In this document: piece by piece, positions 25,114-33,600 of the stretch | Layout of the letters: every line of letters begins with the position of its first letter | Position numbering within the stretch: position 1 is the stretch's first letter | Assembly (NCBI GenBank): GCA_013203785.1 | Contig: JABMPJ010000029.1 | Span: 1 to 41,131, forward strand | Direction of reading: 5' to 3' | Source: Lentisphaerota bacterium | Lineage (GTDB): Bacteria > Verrucomicrobiota > Kiritimatiellia > UBA8416 > JABMPJ01 | DNA: 41,131 nucleotides | Translations under genes and position numbers: made by a program | Notes under the pieces: generated by a model | The model's database searches: none | Seen by the model: only the letters and a program-made list of their open reading frames with translations | Told to the model about the DNA's origin: nothing

Positions 25114-25688
25114 TTCACGAGCCCCGCAAATCCCATGAATGCCAGGCTGAGCAGGCCGGCCGTCACCAGCGCGATCGCGACGCCCTGGAAAGCCTTGGGC
25201 GGATTGGCGCGGTCAATCTTCTCGCGCAGCCCGGTGAAGATGATCAGGGCCAGTGAGAATCCCAGCGATGCGGCAAACCCGAAGACCACCGCCTTGAGGA
25301 ATCCGTACTGGAGCTGAACGTTGAGGACGGAGACACCCAGCACGGCGCAGTTGGTCGTGATGAGGGGCAGAAAGATGCCCAGTGCGGCATGCAGCGGCGG
25401 GACGAACTTCTTCATCGCGATATCGACGAGCTGCACAAAGGAGGCAATCACGAGAATGAAGGCGATGGTCTGAAGATAGGCCAGTCCCAGTGGCTCGAGC
25501 ACCAGATGTTGTAGAGGCCACGTCACCAGCGCGGCCGCCGTCATGACGAAGACAACGGCGCCACACATGCCGAGCGCGGTCGGCAATTTTTTAGACACGC
25601 CTAAGAAGGGGCAGATACCCAGGAAGCGGGTCAACACGAAGTTGTTGACCAAGACGGCACCAATGATGAGGAGCACGTATTCAGTCAT
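25110..25688 (-). CDS. rnfA: Rnf complex subunit RnfA
   Basis: A 192-residue membrane subunit homologous to NqrE, with six hydrophobic segments. Conserved blocks NNFVLTRFLGICPFLGVS and LPLITTNCAVLGVS contain the two membrane cysteines that ligate the intramembrane iron-sulfur centre in Rnf/Nqr. It is the first gene of the rnfABCDGE operon. A promoter and a 5'-terminal stem-loop precede it. The ribosome site before the ATG at 25688 is poor. Confidence 0.96.
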   Translation of the reverse strand: MTEYVLLIIGAVLVNNFVLTRFLGICPFLGVSKKLPTALGMCGAVVFVMTAAALVTWPLQHLVLEPLGLAYLQTIAFILVIASFVQLVDIAMKKFVPPLHAALGIFLPLITTNCAVLGVSVLNVQLQYGFLKAVVFGFAASLGFSLALIIFTGLREKIDRANPPKAFQGVAIALVTAGLLSLAFMGFAGLVK

Positions 25689-25705
25689 AATTCTGGCCGC
25701 TCATA

Positions 25706-25724
25706 CTTTCCCGGTAAGGGAAAG
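25706..25724 (-). promoter_or_regulatory. 5'-terminal stem-loop of the rnf transcript
   Basis: CTTTCCC/GGGAAAG, a perfect 7-bp stem with a 5-nt loop, lies at the predicted transcription start (about 25723) and 17 bp before the rnfA ATG. A wider pair GGCCGCTC (25695-25702)/GAGCGGCC (25773-25780) brackets the whole promoter and leader. Confidence 0.5.
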
Positions 25725-25729
25725 CAGGA

Positions 25730-25758
25730 ACTATAGCGGGTTACCCCTTCGGGGGCAA
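25730..25758 (-). promoter_or_regulatory. Putative rnf operon promoter
   Basis: On the minus strand TTGCCC (25758-25753) and TATAGT (25735-25730) are spaced by 17 bp between the ATPase operon end and rnfA. This indicates that rnf can be transcribed apart from the ATPase genes. Confidence 0.55.
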
Positions 25759-25807
25759 GCGCCGGACGCCTTGAGCGGCCGATTCCAATTCCCCGATCCT
25801 CTCGGAA

Positions 25808-26272
25808 TCAGGTAACCGCCTTGGCGACAAAAACCATCACGAAGAGCGAAACGGTTTCGACGACACCCAGGACCATCAGGTAGTTCACAAAGCCCTTACC
25901 TGTTTCGGCCAGGGCTATCGCGGCCGTGGCCCCGGCGCGGCCCTTCAGCCACGAGGTGAGCCCCATGGCTGTCCCGGCGATGAGGCCTCCGATGGGGAGG
26001 ACGATGCCCGTCGGATTCGCTTCAATCGAACGCAGTGTGGCGTTCATGACGATCATGCCGTAGATCGTCTGCGTGAGTGGGAGTCCGACGAAGGCCACCA
26101 GCATGAAGGGCGCGATTCGGTTGCGCACGTAGCAGCTCTTCCACGCACCCGCCGCCGCCATGCCGGCTATGCCCGTGCCCATGGTGGAACCCATGGCCGT
26201 AATGCATAGCGACAGCGCGGCCGCAAGCTTGCCGAGCGAGGCGATGACCTGTGTCTGGACTTCCGGATCCAT
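25808..26272 (-). CDS. atpK: V-type ATPase proteolipid subunit K, second copy
   Basis: A 154-residue double-hairpin c-ring subunit. Family blocks are PFMLVAFVGLPLTQTIYG (Thr67, Gln68) and the ion-binding Glu139 in LGVVET. The position that is Gln110 in the Enterococcus hirae Na+ site is Lys110 here (SWLKGRAG), whereas the first copy has Gln. I chose ATG 26272; a TTG at 26284 would add four residues. It is the last ATPase gene, 45 bp after the first K copy and separated from it by a GC-only hairpin. Confidence 0.9.
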   Translation of the reverse strand: MDPEVQTQVIASLGKLAAALSLCITAMGSTMGTGIAGMAAAGAWKSCYVRNRIAPFMLVAFVGLPLTQTIYGMIVMNATLRSIEANPTGIVLPIGGLIAGTAMGLTSWLKGRAGATAAIALAETGKGFVNYLMVLGVVETVSLFVMVFVAKAVT

Positions 26273-26287
26273 AGGGTGATTCAATCC

Positions 26288-26305
26288 GGGGCCCCGTGGG
26301 GCCCC
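26288..26305 (-). promoter_or_regulatory. GC-only hairpin between the two K genes
   Basis: GGGGCCCC-GT-GGGGCCCC forms an 8-bp arm pair with a minimal loop (six pairs if the loop opens). It lies 12 bp past the stop of the first K gene and 16 bp before the start of the second. No T-run follows, so it is more likely a decay or translation barrier than a terminator. Confidence 0.6.
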
Positions 26306-26316
26306 TATGGAATGGG

Positions 26317-26784
26317 CTAGGAAACCGCCTTGGTGATGAAGACCATGACGAAGAGGGCGACCGTTTCAATGACACCCAGTGCCATCAGATAATTCACGAA
26401 GCCCTTACCGGTCTCAGCGAGTGCATCCGAGGCACCTGCGCCTGCGCGGCCCTGCATCAGGGCGGAGAGTCCGATCGCCACACCCGCAGCCAAACCGCCC
26501 AGCAAAAGGTTGTGGTACATGGCACCGGCTTCGGCGGCCTTCAGAATCTTGCCCATGACGATCATCCCGTAAATCGTCTGCGTCAGTGGCGCGCCGACAA
26601 AAGCGACGAGCATGAACGGCGCAAGCTTCTTCTGTGCATAGCACTTCTTCCAGGCCACGACGGCGGCCATGCCGGCCATACCCGTACCGGCCGCGGATCC
26701 CATAGCGGCAAAACAGATTGCAAAGGCGGCACCCGCCTTACCCAGGGCAGAAACGACCTCTGGTGATGTTGATTCGAAGAACAT
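26317..26784 (-). CDS. atpK: V-type ATPase proteolipid subunit K, first copy
   Basis: A 155-residue membrane rotor subunit made of two helical hairpins. Predicted ion-site residues are Thr68 and Gln69 (GAPLTQTIYG), Gln111 (ALMQGRAG) and Glu140 (LGVIET). These correspond to Thr64, Gln65, Gln110 and Glu139 of the Na+-translocating E. hirae ring, so the full side-chain ligand set is present. The ATG at 26784 has an excellent ribosome site (GGGGAGGG, 7 nt), fitting the high copy number needed for a ring subunit. Confidence 0.93.
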   Translation of the reverse strand: MFFESTSPEVVSALGKAGAAFAICFAAMGSAAGTGMAGMAAVVAWKKCYAQKKLAPFMLVAFVGAPLTQTIYGMIVMGKILKAAEAGAMYHNLLLGGLAAGVAIGLSALMQGRAGAGASDALAETGKGFVNYLMALGVIETVALFVMVFITKAVS

Positions 26785-26817
26785 GATGACCCTCCCCTTT
26801 TGTTGATTACTCGATTT

Positions 26818-28605
26818 CTAACGCGACACTTCTTGCCCTGCCGTCCTGCGAATGGCGAAAGGCTCATACTTGAACCCGGCCCATTCCAGACCGATGTGAC
26901 CCGAAAACTCCAAGGTGTTCAACCGGACACCGTGCACCAGGATGCTCATGAGACAGAGAATGATGTTGAGGGCGTGGCCCAAGAAGAGGATGATCGAGGC
27001 CTTGATAGCCCCGCCCACGCTGTCGATACCCGTGCCAACGGCAAGCTCGTTGAACGCAATCGCCACGGCCAGACCGGCGCTTCCCACAGCGAAGAGACGC
27101 ACGTAAGAGACGAGGTCGGCAAAGTTCCCAATGATGTCGAAGGGCAGCATGACGTGATCGGCCCACTCGGTTTTGAGGTGTTTGACGGGTGTCATGAAGA
27201 GGATCAGGATCAGCAAGCAGCCCCAGAAGAGCCCCATAGACCAGGCCGGGAGTTCGGATCCGAGAATCATGCTGCTGGCCAGAAAGTACATGACCCACGT
27301 CAGGCCTATCCAACCCAGCTGAGCGATGGCACGCGTACTCTTGATCTGCCTCAGCGCTGACCAGAGGTGCGCGATGGTCAGGTGGATGGCGCCCACGAGG
27401 AAGGAGAACGCCATCAGGTTGTGGTCGTCCTTCATCCAGGGAATCTCGAAGCCGCGCAGCGGTGCGGGGAGATGCAAAATGCCGAAATAGTTCCCCGTGA
27501 TCGCACCCCACACGATCGTGCAGAGGCTGAGGAATATAGCCAAGCGGAAGGGCTCGCGCGGGGCCTGCTTGTTCTTGATTCGGAGGAAGATCGCAATGGC
27601 CAGGAAGATGGCACCGTAGCCCGCATCGCCGACCAGGATTGCAAAGAAGAGGGCAAAGAAGAGGAGGAATACTGATCGAATGTCCACTTCACGATAGCCC
27701 GGCAGAATATCGAGCATGGTGAAGACACAGTCAATCGGGCGGATCCAGGCCGGATTCCTGATCAGGGTCGGCACCTGGTCGTCCTCTGCGGGATCATCGA
27801 TCACCAGACCCCATCCCTGTGCTCCGGCTGATTCTTGCAGGGCAGAGACGAGATCGACGGGGCAGAAGCCCTGTAGGTAGCTCAAGCGGTTGGCGGCGCC
27901 CATGCCTTCGCGTGCTGTGACGTAGGCGGCGCGGTTCTCAAGCACGGCCAGGCGGGCCTGAATGGCGGTTTCCTCGTGGCTCAAGGTGATCAGCTGGTTC
28001 TCAATCTCGCCCAACTCCTGGTTCAAGGTGTCGTGTTCAGCCAGGACCGCAGCCAAAGAGCGCGTGGGTAGCGGGAGCTCAGCGCCCTCAAAGGTGAAAT
28101 TGCTTTGTCCGACGATGGCGAAATACTGTCCACGTGAATCGGCCCGTATGATGTGCAAGAGGGTGTTCTCGGGTGCTTCTATCGGTTTTTTGCTGGCGGT
28201 GTGGTAGAGCTTAACGGTGATGTTTCGCTCTAGCAGGGTTGTGATGGTATCGGGCTCAAAATCGCCGTAGGGCTCGAGGAGCAACTGCTCCTTGCGCAGG
28301 GCATCGACGCTGTTGGTCAGCTGCTGCTTGCGGCGGAGCAGGGCATAGCCCGTGGCGAGGGGATCGGCCAGCTCCTCGGCGCTCAGGTGGGTATCGGCCG
28401 CGACGGTCTGCTTCTGGTAGGTCTGTAGGGAAATATGGGTCAGCTGGGCGTCGCGTAGCTCGCTACGAGAGCTATCGAGTTCAGCGCCTAGCAGGGGTGT
28501 GACGGGCGTGATATGCAGCACCCCCAGCTCACTCAGGGCGTTGAGCGATGCGGACCGGTCATCCTCCATACAGAGGAGGGTCACTTTTTTCATTCCTACG
28601 ATCAT
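26818..28605 (-). CDS. atpI: V-type ATPase subunit I (a-subunit homologue)
   Basis: A 595-residue stator subunit. The N-terminal half (about 1-330) is cytosolic and coiled; the C-terminal half has seven or eight membrane segments that form the ion half-channels against the K ring. Recognisable blocks include FFALFFAILVGDAGYGAIFL and SYVRLFAVGSAGLAVAIAFN, the latter holding the essential Arg. The ATG at 28605 overlaps the atpD stop (ATGA); an internal ATG at 28593 is an alternative start. Confidence 0.94.
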   Translation of the reverse strand: MIVGMKKVTLLCMEDDRSASLNALSELGVLHITPVTPLLGAELDSSRSELRDAQLTHISLQTYQKQTVAADTHLSAEELADPLATGYALLRRKQQLTNSVDALRKEQLLLEPYGDFEPDTITTLLERNITVKLYHTASKKPIEAPENTLLHIIRADSRGQYFAIVGQSNFTFEGAELPLPTRSLAAVLAEHDTLNQELGEIENQLITLSHEETAIQARLAVLENRAAYVTAREGMGAANRLSYLQGFCPVDLVSALQESAGAQGWGLVIDDPAEDDQVPTLIRNPAWIRPIDCVFTMLDILPGYREVDIRSVFLLFFALFFAILVGDAGYGAIFLAIAIFLRIKNKQAPREPFRLAIFLSLCTIVWGAITGNYFGILHLPAPLRGFEIPWMKDDHNLMAFSFLVGAIHLTIAHLWSALRQIKSTRAIAQLGWIGLTWVMYFLASSMILGSELPAWSMGLFWGCLLILILFMTPVKHLKTEWADHVMLPFDIIGNFADLVSYVRLFAVGSAGLAVAIAFNELAVGTGIDSVGGAIKASIILFLGHALNIILCLMSILVHGVRLNTLEFSGHIGLEWAGFKYEPFAIRRTAGQEVSR

Positions 28606-29195
28606 GCGTTGTCCGAACGTTTCTTGGCGATCTTACCGCGTGCCACCGCGGCGGTCTGTTCATCGCCCAGGAAAATCTTGATGATCCGGATGTTCTCTTT
28701 GCACTCCGGAATCTTCACCTTCTCAAAGAGGTTGACGCGCTGGCTGGTGACGCGCAGTTCTTCCACAATGCGGCGGCGCTGCTCCTCAAGAATCTCACGC
28801 GCGATGCGAATCTCGGTGAGCTGCTGTACCATGTCGGCCGCGTCATCTACCCAGGTGGGCGTCGCAAACAGGTCGTAGTCGGCCCGTGTCATGCTTATGT
28901 CTTTGAGAACAGGAATGGCCACACCCGCGATGTTGTCTTCACTCGTGGCAATGTTGTCGATCGTAACAATGTTGTCCAGGTTGACGGGCTCGGCAAAGAG
29001 CTCTACCCAGGCCGCCAGATGGGCGCGCTGCACTTCCTCGGCGGTGGTTTGCTCAAGGATGGCCGCATCGATGCCCTGAATTTCAGCTTGGAGCTGCTGT
29101 TTCTTGAGAATGAGCATCGGCAGAAAGCGCTGGAAACGCTTCAACGCCTCGTTCTGCGCCTTGAGCTCATTCTTGGTATGTTTGATCTTAGCCAT
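28602..29195 (-). CDS. atpD: V-type ATPase subunit D (central stalk)
   Basis: A 197-residue coiled-coil rotor shaft protein. The N-terminal HTKNELKAQNEALKRFQRFLPMLILKK and the C-terminal RRRIVEELRVTSQRVNLFE helices are the family hallmarks. The 26-bp gap from atpB consists almost wholly of a 7-bp tandem repeat and contains no ribosome site, so initiation may depend on coupling to atpB. Confidence 0.94.
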   Translation of the reverse strand: MAKIKHTKNELKAQNEALKRFQRFLPMLILKKQQLQAEIQGIDAAILEQTTAEEVQRAHLAAWVELFAEPVNLDNIVTIDNIATSEDNIAGVAIPVLKDISMTRADYDLFATPTWVDDAADMVQQLTEIRIAREILEEQRRRIVEELRVTSQRVNLFEKVKIPECKENIRIIKIFLGDEQTAAVARGKIAKKRSDNA

Positions 29196-29203
29196 GTGAA
29201 GAA

Positions 29204-29226
29204 GGTGTTAGGTGCTAGGGGTTAGG
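29204..29226. repeat. 7-bp tandem repeat at the atpB-atpD junction
   Basis: GGTGTTA, GGTGCTA and GGGGTTA follow one another (29204-29224) and end with GG. The atpB stop codon (29224-29222 on the minus strand) lies in the last unit. The array fills most of the intercistronic gap. Confidence 0.65.
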
Positions 29227-30607
29227 CTTCGGCTGTTTCAAGTTCGGGCTCAGGGGCATCATCCTCAGTTGCCGGCGCATCCCCTCCGACCTCCGACTTC
29301 TGATCTCCGACTTCCGTCTTAGGCCAGAAGTTCTCAACAAGGTTGCTCTGGATTCCCGTTTCCATCGGCTCAAAACAGTCCGCCAGAATGGTCCATCCAA
29401 GGTCGAGGGCTTGCTCAAGCGGGATGTTGACCGAGAGATCCATCATCTCTTTTTCAAAGCGGTCACCGTACTTGAGGAGCTTGTCATCCCAGTCACTCAT
29501 ACGGAAGCCCATGGACTGCTTCTCGAGCGTCTCGCGGTAACCGGCGTAGAGCTGGATCAAGGTGTTCATGATCGAACGGTGGTCAGCGCGGGTATCCCCA
29601 TTGACTTGCTGCTTGAGTCGGCTGAGCGAACCGAAGGGCTCGATACGGCCGTTGCGGAGGTAGAACTGACCTTCGGTGATATAGCCGGTGTTGTCGGGTA
29701 CCGGATGGGTCACGTCATCGCCCGGCATGGTGGTGGCGGCCAGGATCGTGATGGAGCCGGACCCCTCAAAGTCGACCGCCTTCTCGTAGCGCGAGGCGAG
29801 CTGACTGTAGAGATCGCCGGGATAGCCGCGGTTGGAGGGGATCTGTTCCATGGTGATGGCGATCTCCTTCATGGCATCCGCAAAGCTGGTCATATCGGTC
29901 AACAGCACGAGTACGCGCTTGCCCTCAAGGGCGAACTGCTCTGCCACGGCCAGGCTAATGTCCGGTACGAGCAGACACTCCACAATGGGGTCGGAGGCGG
30001 TGTGTACGAACATGCAGGTACGCGAGAGCGCACCGCTCTCTTCGAGCGTGTCACGGAAATAGAGGTAGTCATCGTGCTTGAGGCCCATGCCGCCCAGGAC
30101 GATCACATCGACTTCGGCCTGCAGTGCGATACGCGCCAGGAGGGCGTTATAGGGCTCACCAGCGCGGGCAAAAATGGGGAGCTTCTGTGACTCGACCAGC
30201 GTATTGAAGACGTCGATCATGGGAATACCGGTACGCACCATGTTCGTTGGAATAATGCGCTTGGCGGGGTTGACCGAGGGCCCGCCGATGTCAATCAGGT
30301 TGTCGGTCAGGACGGGGCCGTTGTCGCGCGGATTGGCCGCGCCGGTGAAGATGCGGCCGAGCAAGGCTTCCGAGAAGGGCACCTGCATGGCGTGCCCCAA
30401 GAAGCGCACTTGGGCGTCCGTGGCCACGCCGCGTGAGCCCGCGAAGACCTGGAGAGAGACTTCATCGTCCTTCAGACGAATCACCTGGGCGAGAGAGCTG
30501 CCGTTGCGCGAGGTGACCTCGGCCAGCTCGCGATAGCGAACCCCCTCGGCCCGGATGTTGATCACATTGCCCGCAATGTTATGAACGTGATGATAGACCT
30601 TATGCAT
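29222..30607 (-). CDS. atpB: V-type ATPase subunit B
   Basis: A 461-residue non-catalytic nucleotide-binding-fold subunit of the V1 hexamer. Conserved blocks are [24 protein letters not shown] and [16 protein letters not shown]; as expected for B there is no P-loop. I chose ATG 30607, which overlaps the atpA end by 8 bp. The last 30 residues or so ([13 protein letters not shown] onward, then acidic) go beyond the family core. They are encoded partly by a 14-bp tandem repeat, so this tail looks like a recent repeat-derived extension. Confidence 0.96.
   Translation of the reverse strand: MHKVYHHVHNIAGNVINIRAEGVRYRELAEVTSRNGSSLAQVIRLKDDEVSLQVFAGSRGVATDAQVRFLGHAMQVPFSEALLGRIFTGAANPRDNGPVLTDNLIDIGGPSVNPAKRIIPTNMVRTGIPMIDVFNTLVESQKLPIFARAGEPYNALLARIALQAEVDVIVLGGMGLKHDDYLYFRDTLEESGALSRTCMFVHTASDPIVECLLVPDISLAVAEQFALEGKRVLVLLTDMTSFADAMKEIAITMEQIPSNRGYPGDLYSQLASRYEKAVDFEGSGSITILAATTMPGDDVTHPVPDNTGYITEGQFYLRNGRIEPFGSLSRLKQQVNGDTRADHRSIMNTLIQLYAGYRETLEKQSMGFRMSDWDDKLLKYGDRFEKEMMDLSVNIPLEQALDLGWTILADCFEPMETGIQSNLVENFWPKTEVGDQKSEVGGDAPATEDDAPEPELETAEA
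29284..29318. repeat. 14-bp tandem repeat inside the atpB 3' end
   Basis: A half unit CTCCGAC (29284-29290) is followed by CTCCGACTTCTGAT (29291-29304) and CTCCGACTTCCGTC (29305-29318). Read on the minus strand it encodes the [10 protein letters not shown] part of the AtpB tail. Confidence 0.7.
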
Positions 30608-32333
30608 TGACCGTGACCTCCGCAACCATCTGCTCCAGGCGACCCTGGATCTCTTTAAATTCCTCTGAACCCATCTCGGCGCGGTTCCAGTCGCGCGTTG
30701 TCTGTGTCAATTGGTGGAAGAAACGGCGCGCCGCACCTTTATCTTCAAGCTGCAGGCTGGCTTTGAGGAAGCCGGTCATAACCCCGTAGACATAGTGTTG
30801 GCGCTCGGCGGCTGTGGCACCGTCAACCGGGTCGAAGGCGTCCTGTTGCAGGTAGGTGCCGTCGATATACTCGGACTTGAGATAGAGCACGAAGTCGTCC
30901 TGCGAGGTGCCTTCCTCGCCGACCACCTTCATCATCTGACCAATATCGTTGCCGCGTCGTAGAATCTCGCGACCAACTTCAACCGACTCGGCGTCCACGA
31001 CGCTTTCGTATTTGCTCCAGCTCTCGAGTGGATCGATAGCCGGATAGCGGCGCGCATCGGAGCGGGCGCGGGAGAGACCGTGGAAGGCCCCGACCACCTT
31101 GAGGGTGCCCTGCGTAACGGGTTCGTCAAAGTTACCACCGGCCGGACTCACCGTCCCGCCAATCGTGACCGAGCCGGTGCTGCCGTCCTTGAGCGTGACC
31201 ACGCCGCCGCGTTCGTAGAAGGAGGCGATTACGGATTCGAGATAGGCCGGAAAGGCTTCCTCGCCCGGAATTTCCTCAAGGCGGCCGGAGGTTTCGCGCA
31301 GGGCCTGCGCCCAGCGCGAGGTCGAGTCGGCCAGCATGAGCACGTTCAGCCCCATCTGGCGGTAGTAGGTCGCCAGTGTGACGCCGGTGTAGACCGAGGC
31401 CTCGCGGGCGGCGACGGGCATGGAACTGGTGTTGCAGATGATGATGGTACGATCCATCAGCGACTTGCCTGTACGTGGATCGCTCAGTTCGGGGAATTCG
31501 CGCAGGGTCTCGACGACCTCACCGGCGCGCTCACCGCAGGCGGCCACAACCACGATGTCGACATCGGCATGGCGACTGGTGAGCTGCTGGAGCACGGTCT
31601 TGCCCGCGCCAAACGGACCCGGAATGCAGTAGGTTCCGCCACGAGCGACCGGGAAGAAGGTGTCGATGATGCGAATCTTGGTGACAAGCGGCTCGGTCGG
31701 GCGCAGACGTTCACGGTAGGCCAGAATGGGGACCTTGACCGGCCACCGCTGAAGCATCGTGACGTCAAAGGTGTTGCCGTGCTCATCCTTCAGCGTCGCG
31801 ATCGACTCCTCAATCGTAAAGCCGCCTGCGGCGGCGACGGATTCAACCGTACAGGTTCCGCTCACACGGAAGGGAACCATGATGCGATGCTTGAAGATCC
31901 CTTCGGGGACGGAGCCGAGTTCCTCGCCAGCGGTCACCTTGTCGCCTACGGCGGCGGTGGGTGTGAAGGCCCAGGTCGCCTCCCGGTCGAGGGCATTGAA
32001 ATAGGTGCCGCGCTGCAGAAAGAAGCCGCACTGCTCGGCCAGTTGGGGTAGGGGGTTCTGCAAGCCGTCGTAAATCTGGGTCAGGAGGCCCGGTCCCAAT
32101 TCAACCGAGAGCAGCTCGCCCGTGAAATCGACCGGATCTCCAACGGAGAGACCGGAGGTATCTTCAAAGACTTGCATGTCGGAGCGATTGCCCCGGATAC
32201 GGACGATCTCGCACATGAGACGCAGGTCGCCCAGGCAGGCGTACCCGACCTCGTTCTGACCGACGGCCCCTTCGAATTCAACGGTGATCATGTTCCCGTT
32301 GACGCCAACAATGGTTCCAGATGTCTGACTCAT
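30600..32333 (-). CDS. atpA: V-type ATPase catalytic subunit A
   Basis: The 577-residue catalytic subunit that hydrolyses or makes ATP. The Walker A motif is GPFGAGKT (239-246) and the long non-homologous insert that separates V/A-type A subunits from F-type beta is present (about 110-200). [12 protein letters not shown] and [17 protein letters not shown] are also conserved. The start overlaps the preceding stop by one base (TAATG). It lies in the order E-DUF2764-A-B-D-I-K seen in Chlamydiae and spirochaetes. Confidence 0.97.
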   Translation of the reverse strand: MSQTSGTIVGVNGNMITVEFEGAVGQNEVGYACLGDLRLMCEIVRIRGNRSDMQVFEDTSGLSVGDPVDFTGELLSVELGPGLLTQIYDGLQNPLPQLAEQCGFFLQRGTYFNALDREATWAFTPTAAVGDKVTAGEELGSVPEGIFKHRIMVPFRVSGTCTVESVAAAGGFTIEESIATLKDEHGNTFDVTMLQRWPVKVPILAYRERLRPTEPLVTKIRIIDTFFPVARGGTYCIPGPFGAGKTVLQQLTSRHADVDIVVVAACGERAGEVVETLREFPELSDPRTGKSLMDRTIIICNTSSMPVAAREASVYTGVTLATYYRQMGLNVLMLADSTSRWAQALRETSGRLEEIPGEEAFPAYLESVIASFYERGGVVTLKDGSTGSVTIGGTVSPAGGNFDEPVTQGTLKVVGAFHGLSRARSDARRYPAIDPLESWSKYESVVDAESVEVGREILRRGNDIGQMMKVVGEEGTSQDDFVLYLKSEYIDGTYLQQDAFDPVDGATAAERQHYVYGVMTGFLKASLQLEDKGAARRFFHQLTQTTRDWNRAEMGSEEFKEIQGRLEQMVAEVTVNA

Positions 32334-32869
32334 TATTTGTGTTCCTCTTCAGCCGCATCGCGCTGCAGCAGTGTCTCCACCGCGGCGGAGCCGGCCTCCT
32401 TGTCCATTCGGGCCCATCGTTCCAGGATGCTGAGTTGCAGGCCGTATGCCAGAATGGCCCGCCCGGTAAAGGGGTCAAGTCCTGCCAGCTCCTCGATGCA
32501 CTCCCAGCGAATCTGATCCAGCGCCTTCTCGCGCTCAAGGGGGTTGGGGCGGCTATAGGCCTCGCTCACGGCATTTTCAAGGGTGGTGTCGGAGCCCCCG
32601 ATCTCGCGTAGGTAGGCCGTTGGCTCTTTGTGCATCCGCTCGGCCCGCGTGCGGACCAGAACGTTGCGCAGTTGGCCATCAGCGCACTGCCAGTCACGCA
32701 CAAAGGGATGCGGCTCCTGGGGCGGTTGCTGGTCAAGCATCCCATTCATTGCCGCCATGTCACCCGCTGTGAGGTGGTCTACGCATCGCTCCCGAAAGTC
32801 AGCCACCGAGAAGGGGGGGGGGTGATCGGGCATCAGCATGGGGAGTGTGGAGGCAAAGTAGTAGTACAT
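32333..32869 (-). CDS. DUF2764 family V-ATPase-associated protein
   Basis: A 178-residue soluble protein starting with MYYYFASTLPML, the DUF2764 signature. The family is found in bacterial V-ATPase operons between subunits E and A, where it may stand in for the C-type stalk adaptor; this is inferred from position, not proven. The start overlaps the atpE stop by one base (TGATG) and its stop overlaps the atpA start, so translation is tightly coupled. Confidence 0.85.
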   Translation of the reverse strand: MYYYFASTLPMLMPDHPPPFSVADFRERCVDHLTAGDMAAMNGMLDQQPPQEPHPFVRDWQCADGQLRNVLVRTRAERMHKEPTAYLREIGGSDTTLENAVSEAYSRPNPLEREKALDQIRWECIEELAGLDPFTGRAILAYGLQLSILERWARMDKEAGSAAVETLLQRDAAEEEHK

Positions 32870-33483
32870 CAGGCGGCGGCACCCTTTACGATAGCAGCCA
32901 GATCTGCACGCAGCAGCGTGCCGAGGGCCTCGGCAACGGCCTCACCCGTAAAATCGTGTTCAACTTCTTTATCGGTCACCGCGACCTTGAAGCCGGAGGC
33001 GATCGCGGAGCTGCTCTCAATCGTGAGCCCGTTGGCCAGCTCGGACTGAAACTTGCCGGAGAGGTAGGCCGTGACATCGGCGCGCTGTGCGTCGCTCAAT
33101 GTGATGGCCAGGCGTGAGCCGGAGGCGTCTGCCTTGGTGTAGCTCTCGATCAATGTGGCCACGCTGGTGCGGACGGTCTCGTTGTCGAGGGCCTGTGCGA
33201 CTTCCGTCCCAGCGATACGCGCGAAAATGGCAGCCACTTCGCGTTCGACCGAAAGGATGACATCGCGGGCGGCCTGGTCGAGCGCCTTGGATGAGCGTAC
33301 CTCGAAAGCCTGGCTCTCAATTTCGGCCGTGGCCAGCAGCTCAGCGGCCTTGGCTTCAGCATCTTTGACGAGCTGCGCGGCCTTGGTCTGGGCGGCCGTA
33401 ACAATAGCCTCTGCCTGTGCATCGGCCTTGGCCACGCCGTCTTTTTCGATCCGTTCCAGTAGACTCTGAAGTTCTTCGCTCAT
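32869..33483 (-). CDS. atpE: V-type ATPase subunit E (peripheral stalk)
   Basis: A 204-residue stalk subunit. The N-terminal half is an Ala/Glu/Lys-rich long helix (DAQAEAIVTAAQTKAAQLVKD region) and the C-terminal half is globular, as in the family. It is the first gene of the ATPase operon, 115 bp after the PFOR stop. The ATG at 33483 has AGGA about 10 nt upstream. No separate subunit G partner is visible. Confidence 0.88.
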   Translation of the reverse strand: MSEELQSLLERIEKDGVAKADAQAEAIVTAAQTKAAQLVKDAEAKAAELLATAEIESQAFEVRSSKALDQAARDVILSVEREVAAIFARIAGTEVAQALDNETVRTSVATLIESYTKADASGSRLAITLSDAQRADVTAYLSGKFQSELANGLTIESSSAIASGFKVAVTDKEVEHDFTGEAVAEALGTLLRADLAAIVKGAAA

Positions 33484-33578
33484 CGTTGTTATGTCCTAGT
33501 TCTGAATTTCGGCGGCACACACTATCAAACAGCCAAAGCAGTGTCACGAATTTCGTTGCACAGCTCTCTATAATTGTC

Positions 33579-33600
33579 AAACGGCGTCAACCGCCCCGTT
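33579..33600 (-). terminator. Possible terminator at the PFOR stop
   Basis: On the minus strand, immediately at the stop codon, AACGG pairs with CCGTT (with GGCG/CGCC as an alternative inner pairing) and is followed by TTTG. The stem is short and the T-run brief, so readthrough into the ATPase genes is possible. Confidence 0.3.

Noticed and set aside
25744..25754. CCCC-TTC-GGGG as a terminator of the ATPase operon
   Set aside because: Only a 4-bp stem with no T-run, and it lies within the spacer of the better supported rnf promoter.
31080..32051. Open frame of 323 codons on the plus strand
   Set aside because: It lies fully antisense to atpA, whose protein is conserved throughout. It has no ribosome site and its composition is that of a GC-rich shadow frame.
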